64,000 nt of DNA from Polychytrium aggregatum (Eukaryota; Chytridiomycota; Chytridiomycetes; Polychytriales): the NCBI RefSeq assembly GCF_025602895.1, contig NW_026516270.1, positions 1 through 64,000 of the forward strand, in the 5' to 3' direction. Position numbers and translations under genes: made by a program. Positions within the stretch are counted from its first letter, which is position 1, and every line of letters starts with the position of its first letter. The notes under the pieces are model-generated. The model was not told where the DNA came from. It saw only the letters and a program-made list of their open reading frames with translations, and made no database searches. Below, one piece after another: positions 30,727-40,762 of this stretch.

Positions 30727-31035
30727 TGTAACGTCCACTACTGGGACGTTGGGGCAAGACGGGGAGGGAGGGGGTACAAGACAAGACAGGACGGGGCAGA
30801 ACAGGGCGGTGCTAGGCTACTCTAGCGGACGGGTGAGCTCGGGGAGCACTTACGTTTATTCACGATAAAACCGAACTCCAGACAAACGGGGGGAACGGGG
30901 GCAACCCGCAGGTATACCCTGCGGTGGCCTGCCTGCGGTGCGTGAAAACGCAAAGCGCAGCACAGGTCACGACCCACTGCGCCGCGCAGTACGCGCAGTA
31001 CGCGCAGCACAGCGTCGGAGATACCATCTCCTACA
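30727..31035 (-). repeat. Element A 3' LTR, copy 2
   Basis: 309-bp LTR as in copy 1, ending against the E leader with target duplication CAAG. Confidence 0.93.
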
Positions 31036-31044
31036 CTCCCACAC

Positions 31045-34000
31045 TTAAGAAGGCTTCCTGCGAGGAGCCCTGCGTGTGCTCTTTATTTGGGGCTCCTCGA
31101 GGTGTTTACCGTATTTACTCAGCTCCTCGGGTGCATGGGACAAGTCCTCCAGTGTTTGCCATGTGTTGCCCGAGTGTGGGTAACCAACCCACTTGACATA
31201 AAACCGAAGTGACCCATCAGCCACTTTCTTGTGCCTCACGATCCTTTCGACTTCATATTCTTGAGTATAGTATTGTCCGAGGTCGTCTTCCAGTGGTGCG
31301 TCGTCCGGGACACCTTCGTCGGCGTCGGGGAACTGTGCTGGACTGCGGGTCGTGTGGCGACGCAGCTTGGACACATGGAAGACAGGATGGAGCTTGCTTC
31401 CAGGTGGCAAGTCCAACAGGTAGTTGAGGGGACTGGGTCGGGCCGCTATCTTGAACGGTCCTCGGTACTTGGGCAACAACTTCTTTGACTGGGCTTCGGG
31501 GACCTTGATGTTGTCGGCGTCCAGGTAGACAAGGTCTCCAACTTCAAAGGAGACATCCTGGTGTCGGCGGTCGTAGTACTTCGCCATCACTTGTTGCGCA
31601 TCCGTGAGCGCGTCGGCGATCATCTTGTGTCGGACTTGATGATCTTTGACAAAGGCACTTGGTTTGGGAGGCAATCCAGCCGTGGACTCGGTCAGTGTCA
31701 AGGAGGTGGGAACATCAGGCTGGAATCCGTAGAGCGCCTCAAAGGGGCTCAAGCCAGTTGTGCTCGACTTGGCGGTGTTGTATGCAAACTCTGCATGACT
31801 CAGCTGTATGTCCCAGTCGTCTTGGCTGGTCGAGGCGTATGTCCTCAGGTATTGCTCGAGGGTGCGGATCGTCCGCTCGGACTGTCCATCCGTTTGTTGG
31901 TGGTGCGAGGTTGACATGTTCAGCTTGGTGCCGAGATGGTCGAACAGACTTGTCCAAAACAAGGAGGTGAATCGGGGGTCTCGATCACTGACGATGGACT
32001 TTGGGAGGCCGTGGTGCTTGAACACATGCTTGAAGAACAGCAGTGCAAGGTCAGGCGCGGAGCATGTCGTCTGGCACGGCACAAAGTGTGCCATCTTGCT
32101 GAACCTGTCGACAAAGACAGCGATTGCATCGTGGTCCAACTTGGTCGTCGGTAGATGCGTGATGAGATCCATGGACATGCTGGTCCAGGGGCGGTCGGGA
32201 ACAGGCAGGGGTTGCAGCAATCCTTGCTCTCGGGTCGTGCGTGACTTGACCATCTTGCAGGTATGGCAGGACTCGATGTACTTCTCGACGGTGCGCTTCA
32301 TTCCAGGCCAGTATGCGACTTTGGCCAGTCGGTCGTATGTCTTCTCGACTCCAAAGTGTCCAGCGAGGGGCGAGTCGTGGACCTCTTGGAGCAACTTGGT
32401 CTTCAACGACGGAATGTCCGGCACACAGACACGGCTGTCCTTCTTCAGGAGGAGCAGGCCATCACGCACTGTGTACTCGGATGATTCGTCGTCCTTGGGG
32501 AGCTTAGACACCTTTCGGAACAGTTCTCCGAACTGTTTGTCGTTGGCGATGTTGTCTCGGACAACATCCAGCATCGTGTTGTCGACACTGACAGTCGACT
32601 CGTACAGTGACGCCAATTGGTAGTCGGGGCGTCGGGACAGTGCGTCAGGCACCACATTGAGTTTGCCTTTCTGGTATACAACCTCGTAGTTGTACTCGGC
32701 GAGGAACTCCATCCATCGCGCTTGGCGTCGGCTCAGGTTCTTCTTGGTGTCGAGGTAACGCAGTGACTGGTGGTCCGTCACAATCTTGAAGGGCTTGGCG
32801 GTACCGTGGAGGTACACTCGGAACTTCTGCAGCGCGTAGATGATCGCAAGCTGCTCCTTCTCGTGCACGGGATAGTTGATCTCGTGTTGGGACAGTTTGC
32901 GCGACTCGAAGGCAACGGGCCTTCCCTCCTGCATCAAAACAGCTCCCACCGCAAAGTCGGAGGCGTCGGTGTGCACGGAGACATCCGTGTTCGGGTCGAA
33001 CACAGCGAGGACAGGAGCGTTCGTCAAGGCGTGCTTGAGGGTCTCGAACGCTTGGCGTTGTGGGTGGTCCCACACGAAGGGGCACTCTTTGCGGAGTAGG
33101 TCTGTGAGTGGACCGGCAGTGCGCGCCAGATCGGGGATGAATCGGCGGTAGTAGTTGACGAGACCGAGAAACGACTGCACGTCAGAGACGCATGCGAGCG
33201 GCGGCCACTCGACCACAGACTTGACCTTGGCGGGGTCGACTTCGATTCCTCTTCCTGAGACAACGTGTCCCAGGAACGGGACTTGATTCTTGAAGAACTC
33301 ACACTTGGACAGTTTGGCATACAACTTGTGCTCGCGTAGCTTGGCCAGCACGCGGGCGACATGACCTTCATGGGTCGCTTCATCCTTGCTGTACACAAGG
33401 ATATCATCCAGGTACACGATGACAGAGTTGTCGAGCTCTTGGCGGAACACATCGTTCATCAGCTGCATGAACGTGGCAGGTGCGTTCGTCAATCCGAACG
33501 GCAGCACTAGGAACTCGTACAGTCCGTAGCGAGTCCTGAAGGCGGTCTTGTGGACATCATCCTCGTGGATGCGGATCTGATGGTAGCCTGAGCGGAGGTC
33601 TATCTTGCTAAAGACCTTTGCTCCACTCAGACGATCCATCAACTCGTCGATCCTGGGCAACGGGTAGGTGTTCTTGATGGTCTGTTTGTTTAGTGCGCGA
33701 TAGTCGACGCACATCCTGAGATCACCTTCTTTCTTCTTGACAAAGAGCACTGGTGCACCATACGGTGACTGGCTCGGGCGGATGAACCCATGGGCGAGGA
33801 GGTCATCCAACTGGCGCTTGAGTTCGTCCATCTCCGTCAGCGACAGTTGGTACGTCGGTCTTGACGGAGGCGACGAGCCTGGTTCGATGTCGATGCGATG
33901 ATCGACGGTGCGTTGGGGTGGCAGGCATTGTGGCAACTGGTCGGGGAATACGTCCTTGTACTCGTCGAGCAGCTTGGTCACCACAGGCGGGGGACCGGGA

Positions 34001-34977
34001 CCGGCTTGGTCGGTGTCGTCGACCTCACGCACGACACAGAGGAACGACGTGTCCTTCTTGATCAGCCTCTTGAATTGCATGGCTGAGAGGAGAGGTGGCA
34101 TGTTGGGTGAGGCCATGCCCTGCAGGACAATGTCAGGGCCAACACGGACAGTGCGGCCTTTCCAGTCGACGACTGGAGTCGGCTCGGCACGAGCAAGCCA
34201 GCTCATGCCGAGGATGGCATCGAACTTGGTGTCGATCACTTGGAACAACAGGACAGGATGGTACTTGGGATGGAGGGCCACTCGCAGGACCACTTGGTGT
34301 GTGCACTGCTGCACACGATCGTCTGCAAGCGCCACACTCATCGGCGACTTCTTCTTGGTTGCATGTATGTTGAGCTCCTGGAGCAAGCGTCTGCTGACAA
34401 AGTTGCAGCTTGCTCCAGAGTCCACCATCATTCGGACGGTGTGACCTTGGACGGTGGCAGGGAGGTACAGCAGGGACTCTTCATGGTCCTCCTGCACAGC
34501 CTCCTGCACCATGACTTGACTTGGGGGAACGGGCGACACTTGGTCTTGGTTGGCTTCATCACGGCCACTCGGACATTTTGGATAGGGTTCGGCCATTGCG
34601 GGGGCCTGCGGCGTCAGCACGCCATTGCACACGACGTCCACGGCTTGCGGACACATGTCGGAAGCATCCGACACACACGACTTGACAGGGGTGAGGGCAC
34701 AGGCGGTCCTGTCCCTCAAGGGTTCTTGATTTTCTTTTTTGTTTTGGTTTTCAATTTTGGTTTTCTCTTCACGTTCGTGGAGAGGCAGGCGGCTTGCGCC
34801 ACCATGCACCTCTCGCACGACGCACAACACTTGGTTTGTTTCTCCTTCGGGGGAGGGGGCGAGGTGAACTTCCTCTGGAGACGCGTGGACTGCATTGAGC
34901 AATCCACGGCGTTGGTCTCCTACTAGGGCTCCAGAGCCACCTAGTAGGGTCGGCCGTTTCCCGACTTCATGGGGCAC
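31045..34977 (-). CDS. Element A Pol polyprotein, copy 2
   Basis: 1310 codons translating to the same protein as 6589-10521: protease VDSGAS, RT YLDD, RNase H, integrase HHCC and DDE, C-terminal chromodomain. Entered from gag by -1 slippage at 34956-34962. No inactivating change. Confidence 0.96.
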   Translation of the reverse strand: MPHEVGKRPTLLGGSGALVGDQRRGLLNAVHASPEEVHLAPSPEGETNQVLCVVREVHGGASRLPLHEREEKTKIENQNKKENQEPLRDRTACALTPVKSCVSDASDMCPQAVDVVCNGVLTPQAPAMAEPYPKCPSGRDEANQDQVSPVPPSQVMVQEAVQEDHEESLLYLPATVQGHTVRMMVDSGASCNFVSRRLLQELNIHATKKKSPMSVALADDRVQQCTHQVVLRVALHPKYHPVLLFQVIDTKFDAILGMSWLARAEPTPVVDWKGRTVRVGPDIVLQGMASPNMPPLLSAMQFKRLIKKDTSFLCVVREVDDTDQAGPGPPPVVTKLLDEYKDVFPDQLPQCLPPQRTVDHRIDIEPGSSPPSRPTYQLSLTEMDELKRQLDDLLAHGFIRPSQSPYGAPVLFVKKKEGDLRMCVDYRALNKQTIKNTYPLPRIDELMDRLSGAKVFSKIDLRSGYHQIRIHEDDVHKTAFRTRYGLYEFLVLPFGLTNAPATFMQLMNDVFRQELDNSVIVYLDDILVYSKDEATHEGHVARVLAKLREHKLYAKLSKCEFFKNQVPFLGHVVSGRGIEVDPAKVKSVVEWPPLACVSDVQSFLGLVNYYRRFIPDLARTAGPLTDLLRKECPFVWDHPQRQAFETLKHALTNAPVLAVFDPNTDVSVHTDASDFAVGAVLMQEGRPVAFESRKLSQHEINYPVHEKEQLAIIYALQKFRVYLHGTAKPFKIVTDHQSLRYLDTKKNLSRRQARWMEFLAEYNYEVVYQKGKLNVVPDALSRRPDYQLASLYESTVSVDNTMLDVVRDNIANDKQFGELFRKVSKLPKDDESSEYTVRDGLLLLKKDSRVCVPDIPSLKTKLLQEVHDSPLAGHFGVEKTYDRLAKVAYWPGMKRTVEKYIESCHTCKMVKSRTTREQGLLQPLPVPDRPWTSMSMDLITHLPTTKLDHDAIAVFVDRFSKMAHFVPCQTTCSAPDLALLFFKHVFKHHGLPKSIVSDRDPRFTSLFWTSLFDHLGTKLNMSTSHHQQTDGQSERTIRTLEQYLRTYASTSQDDWDIQLSHAEFAYNTAKSSTTGLSPFEALYGFQPDVPTSLTLTESTAGLPPKPSAFVKDHQVRHKMIADALTDAQQVMAKYYDRRHQDVSFEVGDLVYLDADNIKVPEAQSKKLLPKYRGPFKIAARPSPLNYLLDLPPGSKLHPVFHVSKLRRHTTRSPAQFPDADEGVPDDAPLEDDLGQYYTQEYEVERIVRHKKVADGSLRFYVKWVGYPHSGNTWQTLEDLSHAPEELSKYGKHLEEPQIKSTRRAPRRKPS
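34919..34962 (-). promoter_or_regulatory. -1 frameshift signal of element A, copy 2
   Basis: Same heptamer GGGAAAC (34962-34956), 7-nt spacer and CCTACTAG/CTAGTAGG hairpin (34948-34919) as copy 1, with the gag TAG in the 5' arm. Confidence 0.85.
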
Positions 34978-35762
34978 TCCTTGGCCTGGTGTCCCGGTCG
35001 GTGACAGAAGAAGCAGGAACCATGGCGGAGGTCCTCCTGCTTCTGTCTGTCCTTGGGGGAGACAGTGGCAGCTTGCTGGAACCGGGAGCGGGGAGGGCCA
35101 CGAGCCTCCATGGCGTTGACGTCAACGTCCATGGGCTCAGGCATGGGTCTTGCGGGCGGGGCCGGGCGAGGCGGACGGGCTGGGACGTGATGAGACCGAT
35201 GGCCGCCTGCCAGCTGCGGGTAGAACTGGCGGCCATGGTACTGGACGTTGTCGAGGTTCTCGGCAACGTCCATCATCACGTCCAGGGACTTGCGGGCATC
35301 AGGGTTGCTGGCGATGTACTCTCTGATCTTGGGCTTGAGGCCCTTCTGGAAGAGGTACATCGCATCAGCAGAGCCCAGCTCCTCAATCTGGGAGGAGAGG
35401 TCTTCAAACTCCTCGATGTAGCGGGTCACAGAACCACGCTGCACGAGAGAGTATAGCTTGTCACGGGCAATGAGTTCAGCATTGGGGCTGCCGAAGCGGC
35501 GACGGAGGCGGTCCTTGAAGTCGTCAAACACACCTTCGCTCTGCTCGTCGAACCCTTGGCGGCGGTACCAACGGTACGCCTGGTCCTTTAAGCAGAGCTT
35601 GGCGGCGACGATGTGGTGGGTGGGGGCGACTTGGGCAGCATCGAGGTAGTCCTCGAGTTGCTGCAGCCAGTCCTCCACCGAGGAGGAGCGGCTCTTCCCA
35701 GTAAACACTGGGGCACGGAAGGTCTTGAGGAAGGCTTCCGGAAGTGGGCGGGGGTTGCTCAT
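34941..35762 (-). CDS. Element A Gag, copy 2 (273 aa)
   Basis: Identical to the copy 1 Gag: capsid-like domain and one CCHC knuckle, overlapping pol by 37 nt. Confidence 0.93.
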   Translation of the reverse strand: MSNPRPLPEAFLKTFRAPVFTGKSRSSSVEDWLQQLEDYLDAAQVAPTHHIVAAKLCLKDQAYRWYRRQGFDEQSEGVFDDFKDRLRRRFGSPNAELIARDKLYSLVQRGSVTRYIEEFEDLSSQIEELGSADAMYLFQKGLKPKIREYIASNPDARKSLDVMMDVAENLDNVQYHGRQFYPQLAGGHRSHHVPARPPRPAPPARPMPEPMDVDVNAMEARGPPRSRFQQAATVSPKDRQKQEDLRHGSCFFCHRPGHQAKECPMKSGNGRPY

Positions 35763-35884
35763 GGCAGGGGCAGGCTCCAGGGACAGAGAGGAGAGTCGGT
35801 CGGCAAGAGAGGCGGGATCCAGCTTGAGGATCTAGAAAGAGGACAAACAGGACGAAAACAAGACGAGGATTTCCGATGCTACCA

Positions 35885-36193
35885 TGTAACGTCCACTACT
35901 GGGACGTTGGGGCAAGACGGGGAGGGAGGGGGTACAAGACAAGACAGGACGGGGCAGAACAGGGCGGTGCTAGGCTACTCTAGCGGACGGGTGAGCTCGG
36001 GGAGCACTTACGTTTATTCACGATAAAACCGAACTCCAGACAAACGGGGGGAACGGGGGCAACCCGCAGGTATACCCTGCGGTGGCCTGCCTGCGGTGCG
36101 TGAAAACGCAAAGCGCAGCACAGGTCACGACCCACTGCGCCGCGCAGTACGCGCAGTACGCGCAGCACAGCGTCGGAGATACCATCTCCTACA
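35885..36193 (-). repeat. Element A 5' LTR, copy 2
   Basis: 309-bp LTR; followed on the minus strand by the primer site TGGTAGCATCGG at 35884-35873. Confidence 0.93.
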
Positions 36194-36213
36194 CAAGTGG
36201 GGGGTTGTTGAAG

Positions 36214-36222
36214 GTCTTGCCA
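36214..36222 (-). other. Element E self-primer site
   Basis: Two bases after LTR E the minus strand has TGGCAAGAC, complementary to GTCTTGCCA at 36395-36387 in the LTR. That segment begins 39 nt after the TATA-like CATAAATAG (36434). Only 9 nt pair, so this is the weakest of the four by length, but its spacing matches B and C exactly. Confidence 0.6.
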
Positions 36223-36224
36223 AG

Positions 36225-36805
36225 TGTCAAGACTGGACAACGGGGCAAGCAGGGAAGTGCGCAAGAGTCCTAATGCAAGACTCGAACGTAGGGAGAGGAG
36301 CGGGGACTGGACTGGGACACAGAGTGTCAAGTGTGAAGCCAAAGTTTTATTCTAGATCCAAGGCTTAGGATACTAAAAATACAAAGTGGCAAGACGAAGG
36401 CAAAAGACAGAGGCTGGTCGGAGGGCTATTTATGCGAGCGCCAAGGATCGACGCTGCAGAGCGAGGGGGCAGGAGCGAAGCAGCGGCGGGGAGGGCGAAG
36501 CAGCGAGCGAAGCAGGTGGCGGCCGTGACTCGGGATCCGTGAGTCAGCGGGCGTCAGTGGCGGCGGCATGGCGGCGCCAAGGCGTCAGGCGGCGTCGAGG
36601 CGGCGTCGTGGGCGTAACCCATGACCAACAGCAAGGAAGCGGGAACGGAACACCGACAGCGCGCGTGCTGGCGGTAAGACAACGAGGCAGCACAGCGCGG
36701 GAAACAAACAAACAGAAGGAAGGGAAAGCACTAAGGCAGGCAAACAGAAAGGAAAGGGCAAAGGCAAAGGAAGGAAGTGGGCAAAGGCAGAGGGTGTTCA
36801 TGACA
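36225..36805 (-). repeat. Element E 5' LTR (581 bp)
   Basis: Minus-strand ends TGTCATGAAC...TTGACA (TGTCA/TGACA inverted). TATA-like CATAAATAGC at 36434. The 3' LTR is lost, so the boundaries rest on the terminal bases and the adjoining primer site. Confidence 0.7.
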
Positions 36806-37443
36806 TCCGCACCACAAACTTCACTTTCCGCACCATCCCCATCCATTTTGGTCGCTCCCCGGTCCCTCGAGGACCTTTCTTGCACTCCGAGGTCCCTTCT
36901 CGCTTCCTCTCGCTCCCTCTCGCTCCTCCCTGCTCCTCCCGGTTTCCCACACCCCGTCCCATCCGTTCCCGGAGTTTATCCGGTGTTTACCCGTAGTTTA
37001 GCCGCCCTTCCGTTCACCCGGCGCCAAGCCGGAACCGTTCCGATCCCTCCGTCCTCCTGCGCACCAGTAGTTTCCTTGCACGTCTTTTGTTTATGCTCGT
37101 GGCTGACCGCGTGCTTTTGCCTCGCCCTCTGAGTGGCTCCCAACGGCGCCACCGGGTAACACATGCCGCTGGGCTGTGGCAAGCCTCTCTCGCTTGCACC
37201 TCGCCTGTCCTCGCACCCCCCTTCTCGGTCCTCGGTGCTACACCGCCCCCGTCGCCCGCCGGAGACCGCTTCCGCCCACCTCGTCCCCCGGAGGTGCCCC
37301 CGGTCTATAAATAGGCCTGCGTCCGCCAGTATGTATCACACTCCAGTCAGAACAATAAACAGTCTTCCTTAACAACCTCTTCTACCAAGCACCTGGTCAG
37401 GTGTTCTCCCTTGCACACACACACTCCCCATCGCTCCCTCACA
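36806..37443 (+). repeat. Partial LTR of a sixth Gypsy family (F)
   Basis: Plus-strand LTR-like segment with TATAAATA at 37306, AGTCAGAACAAT 39 nt downstream at 37345, AATAAA at about 37355, and an end TCACA at 37443 followed by a C-like fragment. The left part is missing, presumably because E inserted here. The position-39 motif resembles the AGTTCGAACAA of B, so F is probably related to B and self-primed. Confidence 0.55.
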
Positions 37444-37587
37444 GGGAGGCGAAGAGCCAGAAGTGGACGAAGTGTCCAAGGAAGAAGCAGAGACATCCGC
37501 GAGGATGTGTCCATCAGCAAGGCAAGAGGGATCGGAGAACGAAAGGGAGAGGGACTTCCAATTAACAACTGGATTGTGCAAGCGCAT
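37444..37587 (-). mobile_element. Fragment of a C-like element (pol, protease end)
   Basis: About 144 bp closely matching the reverse complement of element C around 23358-23501 (the stretch encoding MRLHNPVVNWKSLSLSF and downstream), with scattered substitutions. It is an older relative of C in the opposite orientation. Confidence 0.8.
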
Positions 37588-38378
37588 TGTTAGGGATAGC
37601 TCCTGCTTATTCTCCACTTTGACTGCACACTTGGCTGTTCTTTTGCCTTTCTGTTTGTTTGTGTGTAGCTTTGCAGTTCCCCTCCGATTTTCCGCCTTTT
37701 GCCTGTCTTTTCCGCTCCTTCCGCACTTCCGTTTCCCCGCGCTGCTCCGCTTCCTTTGTCTTCTTCGCACGCGCCGGTTTGTTTGTGCACGCGCTTCGCT
37801 ACGATTGGTTGCAATTCGGCTGCCGGTCATGTGTCCCCCCACCGCTGACTCATGACCTGCCTGACCGCCCCGATCTCTTGTTCATCTCGCATGCATTTGC
37901 CCCAACCTTATACTTGACCAATCCGCTTCTTGGAAGTTGAGTCACATTGCTTCACCTTTGCACGTTTCTCCTGCCAGGTGCTTCGCTTTTGCTTGCGCCT
38001 CCCTCGCTTTGGTTCTCTGCCTGTCTCGGTGGTCCTTCTCGGCCCTCGCTCGTGCATCGCCCCCTTCGCCCTGCTCGATCGCCCACTTTTCCCTCCCTTG
38101 GCCGCCCTTCGCTGCCAAGTCCGGACTTGTCTATAAATAGCCTGACCCCCGCGATGTGTAGTCGAACCTCAGCGTTCAAAATAGGACTAAATAAAGTGCC
38201 TTCTACTTTATTCTCTGAGTGTTCCTCACGTCTCATTTCGAGACAAGTCTTATCTTGAACGGATCTTTGCTTCCCTCGCTCCCTTTCCGAGTCCACTTCG
38301 GACTTTACCCTTGCCTTCCCTGAGCTCACTTCGAGCTCATTTCTTCTTTTGCCGTTGAGTCCCCTTCGGACTCTAACA
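37588..38378 (+). repeat. Element C-type solo LTR (791 bp, diverged)
   Basis: Same length and ends (TGTTAG...CTAACA) as the C LTRs, with TATAAATA and the AGCGTTCAAAAT motif, but several substitutions. No gag or pol on either side. Flanks (CGCAT left, GCCGG right) do not match, so it arose by recombination with loss of one flank. Confidence 0.88.
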
Positions 38379-38515
38379 GCCGGACAGCCAGGTATAAAAG
38401 GCGGTTCCACGCTTGTCCTTTTGGGAGGGATTGGTAAAAATACGGGACCCGCTGATACCACAACAATTGTGCACGTGTGGAGGGGTGAGTCCGTCGGTGA
38501 CCGTCTCCCTCATCG

Positions 38516-40366
38516 TCACACCTCCTGGGTGAACTGCATGCTTTGGAAGGCATTGTCCGGACCAAACACAGTCGATCGTAGCAGGGGCTGCTTCCCACCA
38601 GGCGTCATATTCATCTTCTCGGCTCGAAGGGCGTCAATTGCCCATGCTCGATGATTGGCGGAGTTGTCGAATTGGAACAGAGCAACACAATCGGGATGAA
38701 GGGACTCAAATACTGGAATCGCCCGCTGCACTTGCTCGAGCATGTCATCGCTCTTCCAGGAAGTTTGATAATCTGGATCAATGATCGTAGTGGCGTCGGA
38801 CGACTCATTCTTGAGGACCCCGTGACATTCACATAAAAACGCACTGACCATGACAGTTCGGCCTGCCCCTTTGGGTTTTGGCTGGCCATAGTCGCACTCT
38901 TCGAACCATCCCCAACCAATATCGTCATTTGCGTAAAAAATACTTTCATCGTGCGAAACCAGAACAATTCTTTTCTCATCTTGGTTTCTGGGCTCTATCC
39001 CGATCTCCATGCTTGATCCTTCAAAGAACTTCATTCGCTCTTCGTAGACTTTCATCTGAGCAAGATACTGGGTGCGATCCTTGACAACATCCTCTCGCTC
39101 ATGCCCATCTACGTATTGACCCTTTTGATAGCGCCTGAATTTGAAGCCAAAGAGACGCAACGCTCGTCGTGTTGTAGATATGGTAATGGATTTTGGAGTC
39201 TGGCGACGAGATGACTCGTTATCGGACCGAAGCTTGGGAATCAAGTGGTCGTCGATAAATTTCTTGAAGGATCGTGGTGTTCGATTTGGATTTCGGCGAA
39301 GAAAACGGACACACTCTTCCATGACATCTTCGTCACGCAGAATCGAGAGTGTCTTTCGATGCTTGCCAGTGTTTGTCAAGGGAAGGCTCCCATGAAGGAG
39401 GAAGTGCCTTGCCCATTTTCGGATCAAGACACTGAAGTGTCTCAAGCTGCGTTTCATAAGCACGGTTTTGGCAAGTTGTTGGCAAAACTTTGAGTCGCTC
39501 AAGGATTCACCATTCAACTTTTTCTGGAGATAGAGGAGAACAGCCTCGTAACGGCGGGCATTGAACCTTGTCAGGGTTTCTCTTTGGACTCTGTCAGTGC
39601 GTGACTCACGAAGAATTCCTCAGAGCCTCAATACAGCTCGCTCCATGCTGTTTCTTGCGAAAAGATCAACATCAGATACATGGCCAGCCGGGATATCGAC
39701 AGCGTGTTGGGCAGCGGAGCTCGCAGTCGAGTTGGTCTTGGGGATGACTGGGAAGTAGCTCTTGATTCCAGGTGAGGCATGCGACGCCATTGCCTCGCGA
39801 CTCTCAGCACGCTTGCGTCGCTTGTTGCGCTCGGAATCACCGATGTAAGCTCGCTTCTTGATTTTTGGAGGAGTAAGGCTCATCGAGGAGGGGAGAACTG
39901 GGTCGAATGGGACCTGAGCGACGGGTGCTACTGTCTGAGGAGGTTCGCAAAGGGCTTGTGGGTGAGAAGCACATGGGAATGGCTGTTGGGATATAGCCAG
40001 ATGCTGACCCTCGGGCAGCGAGTGAGTCGCCTGGGTGCTCAATACGCCGGCCACATCGGTCGAGTCGGGGTGGAGAGAATCTGGGTCGTCAGCAACCCTA
40101 TCGTCTGGGCCGGGGTTGGCAGTTGTCCCAGGGCAGTCCGGGCTGCTGGCAACACGTGCGAGGCGAGCAAGATTCGCAAGCTCAGCCCTCCTCTGGGTTG
40201 CCTTGGCCGTTTTGAGTTGATATAACTCAAACAAAAATGAATTTAACCCAACCAAACTCCGTGAGCAAATAGCGAGACCAATTTCCGACAGATTCACGGA
40301 GTTTGAGGTTCGCATGAGAAAAATTGAAGAAATTATTGGAGATGGGCCAAGGGCACAAATTGTCAA
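38516..40366 (-). pseudogene. DDE (IS630/Tc1-like) transposase, broken
   Basis: One frame from about 40366 to 38516 interrupted by an in-frame TGA at 39622-39620. The upstream part has a Lys/Arg-rich segment (KKRAYIGDSERNKRRKRAE); the downstream part has SHDESIFYANDDIGWGW (first Asp), KPKGAGRTVMVSAFL, and FQFDNSANHRAW (second Asp) with MNMTPGGKQPLLRST. These motifs match a DDE endonuclease family common in fungal genomes. It ends before the third acidic residue. Stop plus truncation mean it is dead. The first ~70 codons may be terminal-repeat DNA rather than protein. Confidence 0.8.
40211..40310. repeat. Inverted repeats upstream of the broken DDE transposase
   Basis: TTTGAGTT/AACTCAAA with a 5-nt spacer at 40211-40231, and AACTCCGTGA (about 40255) inverted as TCACGGAGTT (about 40293). 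They could be subterminal or terminal repeats of the transposon that carried the transposase; no partner at the other end was found. Confidence 0.4.
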
Positions 40367-40369
40367 TGT

Positions 40370-40762
40370 TACACTTTACTCAGGGGAAATGGGACACCTG
40401 CCCACAACCCATTCGTCAGCGTTGTATGCGATGGAATGCGTCTAACTATGTCATAAGAAATGTAATAGATTACTTTGGCAGCCTCCGAGTGAAGACCACC
40501 GGTCGCTCTCCGGTCTCCACAGTCGACCTGCACACTGGTCTCGGATTGCCAGCGGTGCATGGTGCTCTTGGACAGACTGAAGATGGTGGCGACCTTGCGC
40601 AAGCTGCGGAACAGCGAGTAGCATCGCAGTGCAGCAATGCGGAAATCGAGGGTGCTGTGTTTGGCCATGATCGCAATGAGTGGGTGGGTGTATTCAGGTC
40701 CCAGAAAACCCCACTATGATGGCTCAAAACGGGGTGTCCCATTTCGTTTTGGAAACGCTGTA
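40370..40762 (-). mobile_element. MITE-like deletion derivative 1: IS630 transposase start + Fanzor tail
   Basis: 393 bp between imperfect terminal repeats: TACACTTTACTCAGGGGAAA at the left and, reverse-complemented, TACAGCGTTTCCAAAACGAA at the right; both run into a perfect GAAATGGGACACC core (40386-40398 and 40733-40745). TA at both ends fits Tc1/mariner target choice. On the minus strand it encodes the first ~41 residues of a transposase (LRKVATIFSLSKSTMHRW, helix-turn-helix) joined to the last ~21 residues of a Fanzor (ETGERPVVFTRRLPK) and its stop at about 40476. Not functional alone, but the ends look mobilisable. Confidence 0.75.

Larger units (their letters stand above)
30727..36193 (-). 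mobile_element. Ty3/Gypsy element A, copy 2 (complete)
   Basis: Same 5467-bp element as copy 1, offset exactly 24456 bp and in the same orientation. Inserted in the leader of element E between its primer site and gag. CAAG occurs on both sides (30723-30726 and 36194-36197), a 4-bp target duplication. LTRs 30727-31035 and 35885-36193. Confidence 0.96.
19985..36805 (-). mobile_element. Ty3/Gypsy element E, split by C and by A copy 2
   Basis: Minus-strand element: 5' LTR 36225-36805, primer site, leader (interrupted by A copy 2), gag 29444-30682, frameshift signal, pol 27578-29466, element C inserted in the RNase H region, then pol 19985-21173. It ends in the integrase core, so the 3' part and 3' LTR are lost. 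Deleting C with one copy of its 5-bp target duplication restores the reading frame, so E was intact when C landed. Confidence 0.92.
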
